Below, one piece after another: positions 52,963-62,201 of a DNA stretch of 64,000 nt; the stretch's first letter is position 1; each line of letters opens with the position of its first letter. Both the position numbers and the translations under genes were made by a program. This DNA comes from Acetobacterium bakii. GTDB lineage: Bacteria > Bacillota > Clostridia > Eubacteriales > Eubacteriaceae. The notes beneath the pieces were generated by a model. The model saw only the letters and a list, made by a program, of their open reading frames with translations. It did no database searches and was not told where the DNA came from. The DNA is taken from the NCBI RefSeq assembly GCF_001263355.1, contig NZ_LGYO01000034.1:17423-81422 (forward strand). Direction: 5' to 3'.

Positions 52963-55900
52963 CTATTTTTTTCTTTTGTTCTCATGAATCTGCGACATCG
53001 TTTTGCGATACTCTTCAAATTCATCGGCTTTAATTATTTCAATGGCCGAACCCTGAAATTCGCCCACATCGGAGCCCATGTTTTCTTCGAGAAATCCTTC
53101 CAGTTCCAGATAAGAGTCCTGGATTTCTTCAATCATTCCATCCGCTGGTTTCCATAAACCTCTTTGATATGCTTCAAGTAAACGCCGTGACATTTCTTCC
53201 AAAGCCCAAGGATTGTTTTCCCTGAAAAATGCTCTGTTTTCGGCATCGATAATAAAGGTTTTGGTGATGTCATCAAAGATCCAGTCGTCCACCTCTTCAG
53301 TAGTGGCTTCCCAGCCATAAACCCGGCCAACCCGTTTGCTGATGTCGCCTGCTCCTTTATAGCCATGGCGCTTCTGACCTTCAATCCATTTCGGGTTAAG
53401 CAGTTTGCCTCGGACCACCCGGTTAATCTCTTCGGATAAGGTCCGTATTTCGACGTTCGTCACTTCTCTTGTATCCCCGTAGTAAGTTTTAATGTCTTTG
53501 TTGGATAATTCCCTGGCGGCGGCGGTCATCCCACCGTAATTGCCAAAATAACAGCAGCAACCCAACAAGTCATGCTCATCGGACATCACCTTGTCATAGG
53601 TAATATCAACGGTTTTTAAGCTGCTTTGAAGTTCTATGTAAGCCTTTTTCCCATAATTGTCTTTGCTGTAGGAATAACCATTATAATAGGTGAACAAATC
53701 GGCAATATCGGTTGTGTCTTCCCAGGCGGAGGCGTAAACCATCAGGTTAACCCCGGAAGTATAGGTGCCCGGTTGTACCCCGAAAATTCTTGTTGTAGCA
53801 GATTCCCATGAGATGTCCGGGTTTTCGGCGGTTGTTTCCAGGACGTGCTTGCGAATGAAATTTTCATCACCTTCTTCAGCTAAATTTGCAACGGTCTGAA
53901 TGGCTTCATCCAGGAGTAAAACGCAGTTCTGAAAATTATCCCTGAGAATACCGGATATTTTTGCGGTGATGTCAATTCTCGGTCGTCCCAATTCTTTTAA
54001 AGGGATCACTTCAATCCCTTTTACCTTGCCATTTGCCAGCCATTTCGGTTTTACTCCCAGCATATAAAATAACTGGGCCATGCCTTCACCATCGGCCCAC
54101 ATCACATCAGCTGCCATCCAATAAATGGCCATGGTTTCCGGATAACGGCCCTCTTCATCAAAGAACTTTTGAATAACGGCGTTGGCCAATCGCTTGCCGA
54201 TTTCCCAGGCGGCTTTTGTGGGTACGGTTTCCGGATCCAAAGTATAAAAATTTCGTCCGGTGGGCAGAATATCATCCCGTCCTCGGGTAATAATACCTGC
54301 CGGTCCGGGCTTGACATAGTTCCCGTTCATGGCTGCCAGCAAGGCATCAATCTCTTTTGATTCGTCAATCCTGTTATTGATATCAATGATCCGTTCTTTG
54401 AATGCATTGATTTCCATGAGTACCGCTGGATTTTTGATCTGATAAGGTCTTGGCAATGAGAATTCTTCAGTGATGCTATGATCATTTAGGAATTTGATAA
54501 TGATACTTTTGCTGATGCCATCCATATCAAAGAGAATTTCGCCGTTATTTTTGCCAATCCTTTCAGAAAAAGCCTCGGTCTGGGTCAGTAGGGTTTTAAG
54601 CTCCAGCCCGATTAATTCACATACGGTTCCCCGGAGCGAGGCCTGATCAATGCCTTCAAACCGCACAATGGCATTGAGCATGTCAATTCGCCGATCCCCG
54701 ATGGGAAGCTGGCCGAATATGTGCATGCCATCCTGAACCTGGGTGGTTTTAACAGTTGTCAGTATCTTATGGGCCTTATCGATAACCAGATCAAATTGAT
54801 TATGGTAATCCGCTAGGTCAATCTCTTTCTCCAGATTGGCCTTTTGAATCTCTTCAATAATCAGATGTTCCAGCAAATGGGCCTGGGTTTTATCTGATAC
54901 GCGAACCTTGTCGTACTGCTTCAAAAACGTGTCCAATTCTTCCAGGTCATCATAAAGATCTCCCTGGGTCATAACCGTTTGCATATGATCGATGATGGTT
55001 GCCAGCGCCCGTCTTTTGGCAATCGTTCCTTCCGGCGGATTATCGGCATTGTAAATATACAAATTCGGCAAGTTGCCAATGCAAATATCCGGGAAGCAGC
55101 TGTCTGAAAGCCCGGTGGCTTTTCCGGGCAAAAATTCCAGATTGCCGTGGGTGCCGACATGAATAATCACATCTGCCTCATAGATATGCTCAAAATACCG
55201 GTAACTTGCCAGGTATTGATGGGTTGGGGCAATATGGGGATCGTGGAGAATCTTACAGACTTTTCCATCACACTTCGATCCGCTGCAACCTCGTTTGGGT
55301 TGGACACAGACAATGGCATTTTTATAACTGACCCCGGTCACGATCATTTTATCCTCATAAACCATAGCCGGGGGAAGGCCTTCTTCGGTTTCGCCAAAGG
55401 GTTCGCCCCAGGCTTTTACCATATTCTCCCGGGCATCGTCGGTTAATGCCTGAAACCACACATCATATTGATCCCTGGTGATAAAATCCAGAACCCCGCC
55501 TTTGTGAACCATTTCTTTCACCGTGGTCCAGCGAAATTCTGAAATGGCCTTCCGGGCCATAATGGTTTTAATCAGAACGTCTCCATCCTCGGGAATGTCT
55601 TCCAGGTCATACCCCTGGATTTTCATGGTCTTTAAAATACGGGCAACACTTTCCAGCGTATCCAAGTTTGCCCCGCCCCCCACCGAAGCTTCTGTTGCTG
55701 TACAAGGGTTGTTGTTTAAAATAAAGACAACTTTTTTGTCCTGGTTCTGTTTTTTCTCCAGAGCAATCCATTTAATCAAGCGGCTGACCAGTTTATCACA
55801 CCGGGAGCTCACCGGTTTTCGCAGTTCAACCCCAGTGCTTCTATCTTCGGCTCCGATAAAAATCGGTTCAATGACGCCTTCAAGCTCAGGAAGGGCAATG

Positions 55901-56799
55901 CTCCAGGGCAAGTCTGCCACCGTGCCATCCTTACTCTCTTGCCATTCTTCAATGGTCATGTGCGAGGAGCAGATAGGCTTGACAATAGGGCAGTTCAGGC
56001 GCTCCATAATACTGCTTGGCTTGCATTTGGCAGAGCTATTTCCTGCTTGGAGAAAAAAACCACTCATGCGAATCATGGCATCAATCACTGATTCGCCCTG
56101 ATCATCAAAACAGAATTTTTCCACCGCATATTCGACGCCTTTTGCCCCAATTTCAGCGTCCGGCCAAGAATAGGTGTAAATGGGCAAAGCACTGAAGCCC
56201 CGGGCTTCGATTTTCTTAATCAGTTCTGTTTCAACCTCAATATCCTCGTTTAACCAGGTGGTCCGTGAGGCAATAACACCGATGACGCCCTTTGGCGATC
56301 TTTTTCGATACTTGAAATAATCCTGGGGATTCGTAAATACTTCCTCGGTATCGGGATGAAAAATACCTTCCCAGGGAATAAACAAGGGCTCTTTATAGGA
56401 ATAGCTTTCTCCTAAAACCTCAGTGCTGAGATAATCAATCATATTAACCAGGTTTTCCTTGCCGCTATAGGTGTAATACTGATTACAGACAGCCGAATGG
56501 CGCATCGATTCTTTGCTTTTGATATGACTGGCGGCTTCCCCTCCCACATAAACGATGGGTGTTGTTTTCTTTGCCGCATACGCTTCAACCTCGCTCCAGA
56601 TTGAATCCGATGAGGTCACATTAAAAAGAAATAAATCGGCCTGGTCCATGGCTTTGTATAAGCCATCAACATCTTCTCGGCCGTCACTTAATTGTGCAGC
56701 TGAATATATTTTTAAATTTACCCGGTCTTTAATATAGGGCGTGATCATTTCTAAGCGATTGGCTGATTTATGCCATAATATAGCAATAATGGTTTTCAT
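52963..56799 (-). CDS. cobN: CobN/ChlH-like chelatase large subunit, Cys-motif class (CobN-4)
   Basis: This 1278-residue CobN/ChlH-family protein is full length, with the N-terminal Rossmann-like region present. The core at about residue 545 reads HVGTHGNLEFLPGK, so the His lost in CobN-2 is kept. It carries the CX4CX4C motif at about 505, 510 and 515 (KRGCSGSKCDGKVCKILHDP) and NPCTATEA earlier, which places it with CobN-2 rather than with CobN-1 and CobN-3. An AAGGAAAGG site precedes the ATG. It follows chlI by 30 bases and precedes a FecBCD-type importer by 20 bases. The reaction may be insertion into, or removal of metal from, an imported tetrapyrrole. Confidence 0.9.
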   Translation of the reverse strand: MKTIIAILWHKSANRLEMITPYIKDRVNLKIYSAAQLSDGREDVDGLYKAMDQADLFLFNVTSSDSIWSEVEAYAAKKTTPIVYVGGEAASHIKSKESMRHSAVCNQYYTYSGKENLVNMIDYLSTEVLGESYSYKEPLFIPWEGIFHPDTEEVFTNPQDYFKYRKRSPKGVIGVIASRTTWLNEDIEVETELIKKIEARGFSALPIYTYSWPDAEIGAKGVEYAVEKFCFDDQGESVIDAMIRMSGFFLQAGNSSAKCKPSSIMERLNCPIVKPICSSHMTIEEWQESKDGTVADLPWSIALPELEGVIEPIFIGAEDRSTGVELRKPVSSRCDKLVSRLIKWIALEKKQNQDKKVVFILNNNPCTATEASVGGGANLDTLESVARILKTMKIQGYDLEDIPEDGDVLIKTIMARKAISEFRWTTVKEMVHKGGVLDFITRDQYDVWFQALTDDARENMVKAWGEPFGETEEGLPPAMVYEDKMIVTGVSYKNAIVCVQPKRGCSGSKCDGKVCKILHDPHIAPTHQYLASYRYFEHIYEADVIIHVGTHGNLEFLPGKATGLSDSCFPDICIGNLPNLYIYNADNPPEGTIAKRRALATIIDHMQTVMTQGDLYDDLEELDTFLKQYDKVRVSDKTQAHLLEHLIIEEIQKANLEKEIDLADYHNQFDLVIDKAHKILTTVKTTQVQDGMHIFGQLPIGDRRIDMLNAIVRFEGIDQASLRGTVCELIGLELKTLLTQTEAFSERIGKNNGEILFDMDGISKSIIIKFLNDHSITEEFSLPRPYQIKNPAVLMEINAFKERIIDINNRIDESKEIDALLAAMNGNYVKPGPAGIITRGRDDILPTGRNFYTLDPETVPTKAAWEIGKRLANAVIQKFFDEEGRYPETMAIYWMAADVMWADGEGMAQLFYMLGVKPKWLANGKVKGIEVIPLKELGRPRIDITAKISGILRDNFQNCVLLLDEAIQTVANLAEEGDENFIRKHVLETTAENPDISWESATTRIFGVQPGTYTSGVNLMVYASAWEDTTDIADLFTYYNGYSYSKDNYGKKAYIELQSSLKTVDITYDKVMSDEHDLLGCCCYFGNYGGMTAAARELSNKDIKTYYGDTREVTNVEIRTLSEEINRVVRGKLLNPKWIEGQKRHGYKGAGDISKRVGRVYGWEATTEEVDDWIFDDITKTFIIDAENRAFFRENNPWALEEMSRRLLEAYQRGLWKPADGMIEEIQDSYLELEGFLEENMGSDVGEFQGSAIEIIKADEFEEYRKTMSQIHENKRKK

Positions 56800-56829
56800 T
56801 TGCTTGCCTTTCCTTCCCTTCCTGGGAGT

Positions 56830-57876
56830 CTATTCGGTTTCATCAATAATGGCATTGACCTTATCCATATTGAATTTTTTAGTTGTTTCAAAAGGCAATG
56901 ACTTCAGGCGGTGGAGAAACACCATTTCAACCACTTTTCTGATATCTTCTTTTTCAACCTGCTCATGACCTTCAAAGGCAGCCATGGCCCGTGCGCCTTT
57001 CATCAGCGTCAAATCCCCGCGATGGCCGTCGACCTCCAGGGCAATGGCAATCTTGGCATTGATCAGCAGCAGTTCATCATCAATGGTCACCCTGGGAAGC
57101 ATGTTCCGGGCCGTGACGATGCGATCACTCAATTCCATTTCCGCATCATGATATTCATGTAAAAAGCCATGGGGATCGGCTTCAAAGGCTCCTCTTCGCT
57201 TCACAATAGCAATTCGTTTTTCCGGATCTTTAATACCTTTAATGTCGACACTGAAGCCAAAGCGATCCAGCAGCTGGGGCCGCAATTCGCCTTCTTCGGG
57301 GTTCATGGTACCGACAAGAATAAACTGCGCCGGATGGGAAAAGGATATGCCTTCGCGCTCCACGGTATTCACGCCCATGGCTGCAGAATCCAATAATAAA
57401 TCGACAATGTGGTCATCCAGTAAGTTAATCTCATCCACATATAAAATTCCCCGGTTAGCCTGGGCCAGTACCCCTAAATCGAATTTCTTCTTGCCATGTT
57501 GAATGGCTTCTTCGATGTCCAGGGACCCAACCACCCGGTCTTCAGTGGCCGAAACGGGCAGGTCAACCACTCGCATTTTATCTTTGCCAATCAATAATGT
57601 TTCGCCATCATTGATTTTGGTCCGACAGTTTTCGCACAAAGAACCCTGATCCCGGGGGTTACAGTGAAAGGGACATTCTTTTACCACATCGATTTCCGGC
57701 AATAAATTGGCGATTGCCCGAACCGCCGTTGATTTTCCTGTTCCTTTTTCCCCAAATACCAAAACGCCGCCTATTTTAGGATCAATAACATTTAAAATAA
57801 GTCCCAGTTTCATGGCTTCCTGGCCAATAATAGCGGTAAACGGATAGGTTATATTTTTTTTCGAATAATGTGTCAC
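56830..57876 (-). CDS. ChlI/BchI-like chelatase AAA+ subunit (second)
   Basis: This 348-residue AAA+ ATPase has Walker [11 protein letters not shown], Walker [36 protein letters not shown] and a cysteine cluster CPFHC...CENC after the Walker A region. It overlaps the chlD stop by four bases (ATGA). Gene order is chlD-chlI here and chlI-chlD in the first cassette, so the cassettes were rearranged after they diverged. Confidence 0.92.
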   Translation of the reverse strand: MTHYSKKNITYPFTAIIGQEAMKLGLILNVIDPKIGGVLVFGEKGTGKSTAVRAIANLLPEIDVVKECPFHCNPRDQGSLCENCRTKINDGETLLIGKDKMRVVDLPVSATEDRVVGSLDIEEAIQHGKKKFDLGVLAQANRGILYVDEINLLDDHIVDLLLDSAAMGVNTVEREGISFSHPAQFILVGTMNPEEGELRPQLLDRFGFSVDIKGIKDPEKRIAIVKRRGAFEADPHGFLHEYHDAEMELSDRIVTARNMLPRVTIDDELLLINAKIAIALEVDGHRGDLTLMKGARAMAAFEGHEQVEKEDIRKVVEMVFLHRLKSLPFETTKKFNMDKVNAIIDETE

Positions 57877-59768
57877 GATGGAACCCTCATACTTTCTACC
57901 ATTTTTAATAGGCTGTCACTTTTTAACTCATCCATTGCCCGATACTCGGACTGCATCATTGTTGCCAGCTCTTTGGCAATGCCAAAGCGCATCATGCCTT
58001 GTTTTTCAATATCAATCACCATGGTATTGATCTGTTTGTATTCCCGGATTTTATCTCCGATTTCAAGGAGTTCGGCCTTTGGCTTTTTTTCATCATCCAA
58101 ACTGACATTTCCTTTACCATCGGTGATTACGATCATCATCGGCATCAGATCCGGGGCTTTCTTAAGTTCCGTTTTAATGACCTGGACCCCTTTGCTGAGC
58201 CCCGCATTCAGCGGTGTCTTGCCGCCAATTTCCAGGCTTTCCAACAGTTTGTAACCCCGCTCCACACTTCTTGTCGGCGGCAGTAATACCTGGGCTTCCT
58301 GACCCCGAAACGAAATCAGGCAGATTTTGTCGCGTTTTACATAGGCGTCCTTTAGTAGAGACATAATGGCGCCCTTTGTTTCAACCATCCGCTGATTGGC
58401 CCCCATAGATCCACTGGCATCCACCACAAAAACCAGGAGATTGGCAATTTTTTTCTGTCTCACCTTTTCTCGAATATCCTGTTCATAAATAGTAATGGCC
58501 ATACCATTGGATTTTCGTTCGCGTTGAAAGGGCGCCGCCGCGCGAATGGTGGCATCCAGAGCCAGATCCTTGTTTTTTCGCTGCATCGTGGTGAAAACGT
58601 ACCGCCCTGATTTTGAGGCACTGCGGATTTTGGTTCGTTTCCCCTGCCCCCTTCTCACCTTACGGTCAGCTTTATAACCAAAGTCCTTGAGTTTGAAATC
58701 CTGGCCGATTGCAAAGCTTTCTGTTTGCGGCTTATTCGGTTTATTTTGTTGTTCCTGTTCTTCCTGGTTATCTTCAGTACTTTCCGGTTCTTCCTGTTGT
58801 TCTGGATTTTGCGGTTCTTCTTCAGAGGGCGTCTCTTCTTTATCCGGTTCCTGGTTTTCTTCCTGCTCTTCCTGATCTTCTTCCTGGGACTCCGAATTTT
58901 CTTCTTCCTGGGGCTGGGGTTCCAGTTCCCTTTTGCGATGCATCAATGCAAAAAATGCGGCTTCTTCAATATCCTGATCGGTAATCTCAACCCGGCCTTT
59001 TAAAGCGGCAATGGCTTTGGCGGTTTGCTCCATCACCAGATCGCCCCGGTGTCCCACCACATTGGCCTGTAAGCAAAGCGAAATTATTTTCTCTAAATTT
59101 TCAGCAGTGACATTCACACGCTCCATGCGTTTCTTGGCTGATTGAATCAGCTCTCTGAGTTCCGTTTCCCGGACTGAAAAGGCTTGACTGAAGCCTTGCG
59201 GATCGGCTTCATATTCAAGTCTGTGCTTAAGTATCCGGACCCGGGATAATGGGTCTTCTTCCCCTTTGATATTCACAAATAACCCAAAGCGGTCTGCAAA
59301 ATGAGGTCTCAGTTCCCCTTCTTCCCGGTTCATGGTGCCCACTAATATAAAATCGCTTTCATGGCTAAAGGAAACACCTTCCCGTTCAATGCGGTTCATC
59401 CCGTTGGCACTGACATCCAACAAAATATCGATGATATAGTCCTGCAACAAATTAACCTCGTCCACATACAAGATGTTCTGGTGGGCCTTTTTTAACACCC
59501 CTTCTTCAAAATGAACCGAGCCGCTTGCTAAGGTTTTTTCCATATCGATGGACCCCACTAGTCGGTCTTCTGAAACAGACAGAGGCAGTTCTACAATTTT
59601 TTTATCAATCAATGGCGACAATGCTCTTACCGCAGTGGATTTAGCGGTACCTTTTTCGCCATTAATCAACACGCCACCGATTTTTGGATTGACCACATTG
59701 AGTATCAAGGCTTTCTTCATTAATTCCTGGCCAATTATCGCACTAAAGGGATAATTATTTTGATTCAT
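57873..59768 (-). CDS. ChlD/BchD-like chelatase subunit (AAA+ plus VWA domain, second)
   Basis: This D subunit of about 631 residues has Walker [11 protein letters not shown] and [12 protein letters not shown] in the AAA+ domain. A very acidic Glu/Gln/Pro-rich linker follows (about residues 290-350). The VWA domain has the MIDAS motif VVDASGSMG and VITDGKGN. The frame is open to 59825, but the ATG at 59768 has an AAAGGAGG site and the family-typical start. It is about 58 residues shorter than the first ChlD, mostly at the N-terminus and in the linker. Confidence 0.9.
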   Translation of the reverse strand: MNQNNYPFSAIIGQELMKKALILNVVNPKIGGVLINGEKGTAKSTAVRALSPLIDKKIVELPLSVSEDRLVGSIDMEKTLASGSVHFEEGVLKKAHQNILYVDEVNLLQDYIIDILLDVSANGMNRIEREGVSFSHESDFILVGTMNREEGELRPHFADRFGLFVNIKGEEDPLSRVRILKHRLEYEADPQGFSQAFSVRETELRELIQSAKKRMERVNVTAENLEKIISLCLQANVVGHRGDLVMEQTAKAIAALKGRVEITDQDIEEAAFFALMHRKRELEPQPQEEENSESQEEDQEEQEENQEPDKEETPSEEEPQNPEQQEEPESTEDNQEEQEQQNKPNKPQTESFAIGQDFKLKDFGYKADRKVRRGQGKRTKIRSASKSGRYVFTTMQRKNKDLALDATIRAAAPFQRERKSNGMAITIYEQDIREKVRQKKIANLLVFVVDASGSMGANQRMVETKGAIMSLLKDAYVKRDKICLISFRGQEAQVLLPPTRSVERGYKLLESLEIGGKTPLNAGLSKGVQVIKTELKKAPDLMPMMIVITDGKGNVSLDDEKKPKAELLEIGDKIREYKQINTMVIDIEKQGMMRFGIAKELATMMQSEYRAMDELKSDSLLKMVESMRVPS

Positions 59769-59855
59769 AACAATGCCTCCTTTCCCATTTCCGAAAATTT
59801 TGATCCTGATGTTGCAGCCATACAACCAGAAGCCGGCGTAACCTGACTGCTATAA

Positions 59856-60590
59856 TTATTCAACATTTTTACAAACACGGGCTTCCAGAACAAATAAAAC
59901 AATGAAATATGCAAGCAGTACCCCGGCGTGAAGCATCATCTGTACAGCAGTCTCGCCGGCACTCCTAAGTGCCAGATTGGTATGGGTTAACGGCAGCAAA
60001 TAGATAAAACCTCTTAACAGCTCCGGCATTTTAGCGATGGGGAAAAAAGTGCCGCACAAAAATGACATGGGGGTAATGACAAAGCTTGAAAATTTTGCCA
60101 TATCTGAATGTGAATTAATCATTAGGCCCACAAAAAAACCAGCTGCGGAAAACACGAAACAATTTAACACCGCAATCATTATAAAATACGGTGTTAAAAC
60201 GAGATCTGAGGTAAACAGCGAAACCACTATGATAATTAAAGCCGCTGAATAAGCGCCATAGAGTGCCCCCGCGATAATTTTTCCAAGAGTATAAACCGTC
60301 ATGTTAATGGGTGAAACCATGTACTCTTCAAAAGTTTTATAGTACAACCGGGAAATATTAATGGAATTTGCGGTGCTGTTAAAGCTTACCATCATGGTAT
60401 TCATCGCAATGATACCCGGAATGATAAAGGCCATATAGGACATGCCATCAATTTCAAGGCTATTCCCCAGTCCCCAACCAAATGCAATGAGATATAAAAT
60501 AGGTGAAATCAAAGCTCCGATGGTTACCGTAAAAAATTTCCGTTTAAAGACAACAAACTCCTGCCAGAGTAATCCATATAATCCAATCAT
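59856..60590 (-). CDS. ABC-2 type exporter permease (second cassette)
   Basis: This 244-residue ABC-2 permease has exactly the same length as the one at 16445-17179 and is very similar along its whole length, with FVITPMSFLCGTFFPIAKMP and LPLTHTNLALR. It starts at the base where the ATPase stops. It precedes chlD by 87 bases. The conserved linkage of this exporter type with chelatase genes in two separate loci is the main clue to its role. Confidence 0.87.
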   Translation of the reverse strand: MIGLYGLLWQEFVVFKRKFFTVTIGALISPILYLIAFGWGLGNSLEIDGMSYMAFIIPGIIAMNTMMVSFNSTANSINISRLYYKTFEEYMVSPINMTVYTLGKIIAGALYGAYSAALIIIVVSLFTSDLVLTPYFIMIAVLNCFVFSAAGFFVGLMINSHSDMAKFSSFVITPMSFLCGTFFPIAKMPELLRGFIYLLPLTHTNLALRSAGETAVQMMLHAGVLLAYFIVLFVLEARVCKNVE

Positions 60591-61429
60591 TAGGATTCCA
60601 CCCGTCTGTTTGTCATTTTTAAAAACACATCTTCAAGATTGGCAGGCCTAATCTGGACAATTCCCTCTAGATCTGCCGCATAATCGATGGCTTCCTCCCG
60701 GGTATCAAAAAATTCTTCGGTTGTTTTTCCATCCTTAAAGCACTCAACTGTAAATTCCCCCACATCTTCAATGAGATTTTTGGGTGTATCAATCCGGATC
60801 ATTTTCCCATTATTAATAAGCCCCACCCGATCACACAGTGCTTCAGCTTCCTCAATATAGTGGGTGGTCAGAAGCACGGTCAGGCCGCCGGATTTCAGTT
60901 GTTTCATTAAATCCCATATCTTTCGTCTCGCCCCGGCATCCAATCCCACCGTTGGTTCATCCAGAAGCAAAATTTCTGGCTCGTGCAGCAGGGCCCTGGC
61001 AATCATAAGCTTTCGCTTCATTCCTCCGGAAAAGGTATTCACCAGGTGATCTTTTCGCTCGGTGAGTTCAGTGAATTCAAGCATCTCCTCGATTTTTTGC
61101 CGTCGTTTTACTTTGGGCATGCGATAAAGAATGCCGTGAACCTCTAAATTTTCCCAGGCAGTCATTTCTTTTTCAAGGTTGTTATGTTGAGGTACCACGC
61201 CAATTTTTATTTTTAGCACCGTTAAATTGCGATTGATACTTTCACCATTAATCACAATATCACCCGCGGTCTTCGGGGTGATGGTACTAATCATTCTCAC
61301 GGTGGTGGTTTTTCCTGCGCCATTTGGGCCTAAAAGCCCAAAAACCTCACCATCATAAATGGTAAAATTAACGCCATTGACTGCCGTAATATTCTTATAC
61401 TTTTTTGTTAAATCGATGATGTCTAACAT
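60590..61429 (-). CDS. ABC-2 type exporter ATP-binding protein (second cassette)
   Basis: This 279-residue ATPase is a close paralogue of 17179-18018. It has Walker A GPNGAGKTTT, VPQHNNLEKE, signature TFSGGMKRK, Walker B LLLLDEPTVGLD and the end LEDVFLKMTNRRVES. The frame is open to 61468, but the ATG at 61429 aligns with its paralogue and has an AGAGGG site. It is the first gene of the second chelatase locus, behind a leader with tandem hairpins and the shared operator. Confidence 0.9.
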   Translation of the reverse strand: MLDIIDLTKKYKNITAVNGVNFTIYDGEVFGLLGPNGAGKTTTVRMISTITPKTAGDIVINGESINRNLTVLKIKIGVVPQHNNLEKEMTAWENLEVHGILYRMPKVKRRQKIEEMLEFTELTERKDHLVNTFSGGMKRKLMIARALLHEPEILLLDEPTVGLDAGARRKIWDLMKQLKSGGLTVLLTTHYIEEAEALCDRVGLINNGKMIRIDTPKNLIEDVGEFTVECFKDGKTTEEFFDTREEAIDYAADLEGIVQIRPANLEDVFLKMTNRRVES

Positions 61430-61449
61430 TTTCCCTCTCTTTATTCTCA

Positions 61450-61512
61450 AAATAAAAAAGCCATGCAAAGAAAAGACGGTTTACAAACCGCAATTAGCCT
61501 TCATGACTTTGT
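61450..61512 (-). terminator. Leader hairpin 2 before the second chelatase cassette
   Basis: On the minus strand AAAGTCATGAAGGCT, an inner CGGTTTG/AAACCG hairpin and GCATGGCTTTTTT form a terminator-like structure 20 bases before the start codon. It is a second copy of the element at 61646-61704. Confidence 0.65.
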
Positions 61513-61645
61513 ATGCCTATTCACTTAATATTATTTATAGCGCAATCTCTTCTGAGCTTATACCTTCAATTTCTAATCAACTATCCCAATGATTAAAAAA
61601 TCTGTGCAGATTTCCCATATACCCCTTTTTATCTTTCCTACTAAT

Positions 61646-61704
61646 ACAAAAAAGCCATGAAGCTCTGAATCGGTCTACGAACCGAAACAAGCCTTCATGA
61701 CTTT
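61646..61704 (-). terminator. Leader hairpin 1 before the second chelatase cassette
   Basis: On the minus strand AAAGTCATGAAGGCT pairs with AGCTTCATGGCTTTTTT around an inner CGGTTCGTAGACCG hairpin. With the copy at 61.45 kb it makes a tandem attenuator arrangement. The 130 bases between the copies hold no gene. Confidence 0.65.
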
Positions 61705-61759
61705 GTATATACAAGTATTGAATTGAATTTATTTTCTCATAGTCTAGTCACTGTGTCAA
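61703..61759 (-). promoter_or_regulatory. Promoter/operator of the second chelatase locus
   Basis: The minus strand shows AGTTGACA, 12 bases, TATGAG (or 17 bases to GAAAAT), then AATAAATTCAATTCAATAC and the perfect palindrome TTGTATATACAA (61703-61714). It aligns closely with the region upstream of the FmdE operon (38634-38690). A GntR-type repressor site is the simplest reading. Confidence 0.6.
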
Positions 61760-61844
61760 CTAGAATTCTTATTATAACGCATCTTTTGTGACCCATTTAT
61801 GATTATTTCCTGTTGCTCTCAAGTTTTTCTATCTTCACCTTAAT

Positions 61845-62066
61845 CTATTTCATAAAACGATCAATCGTTTTTTGTAACTCTTCAATGGCTTTTAATCCTG
61901 TCTTTCACCGCCTCAATAATGTAAAGTTCGATGTGATCCTGAAGAATAATCTTTCCGGTGTTAATAATCTCCGCTTAACTTCAGATGACTCGATCAATAT
62001 TTCAGTGCAGTCTTTACCGGATTACACCATTTTTCATAACAATTCCAAATGACCTCTAACATTTGT
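61845..62066 (-). pseudogene. Frameshifted remnant of a CsoR/RcnR-family metal-sensing repressor
   Basis: Translation of the minus strand gives CsoR-family segments spread over three frames: NVRGHLELL, KMV, SGKDCTEILIESSEVK, then NTGKIILQDHIELYIIEAVK, then AIEELQKTIDRFMK and a stop. The order and spacing match the CsoR/RcnR family (RGQVRGI, DRYCVDIL, LLEDHAHHCVADAI, AISELLDVFKKF in B. subtilis CsoR). In-frame stops and at least two frameshifts break it, so it is not functional. The N-terminal third is not recognisable. The region 62067-62201 shows no gene. Confidence 0.6.
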
Positions 62067-62201
62067 GTTTTCAAAACACAATTCTTACTTATTATTCATT
62101 TTAACTATTTGATTTTATAGAATCATACCTGTGTACACTCATTGTGTCAAGTTTTTTGAAGACTTTAATTTTCTTTTTTTATATATTCTAAGTTTTTGAA
62201 A

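Noticed and set aside
61646-61704. Seven-codon frames starting ATGAAGGCT in both tandem leader hairpins, as possible leader peptides
   Set aside because: Neither has a ribosome site, and the ATG is part of the hairpin stem, so the frames are probably a by-product of the repeated structure.
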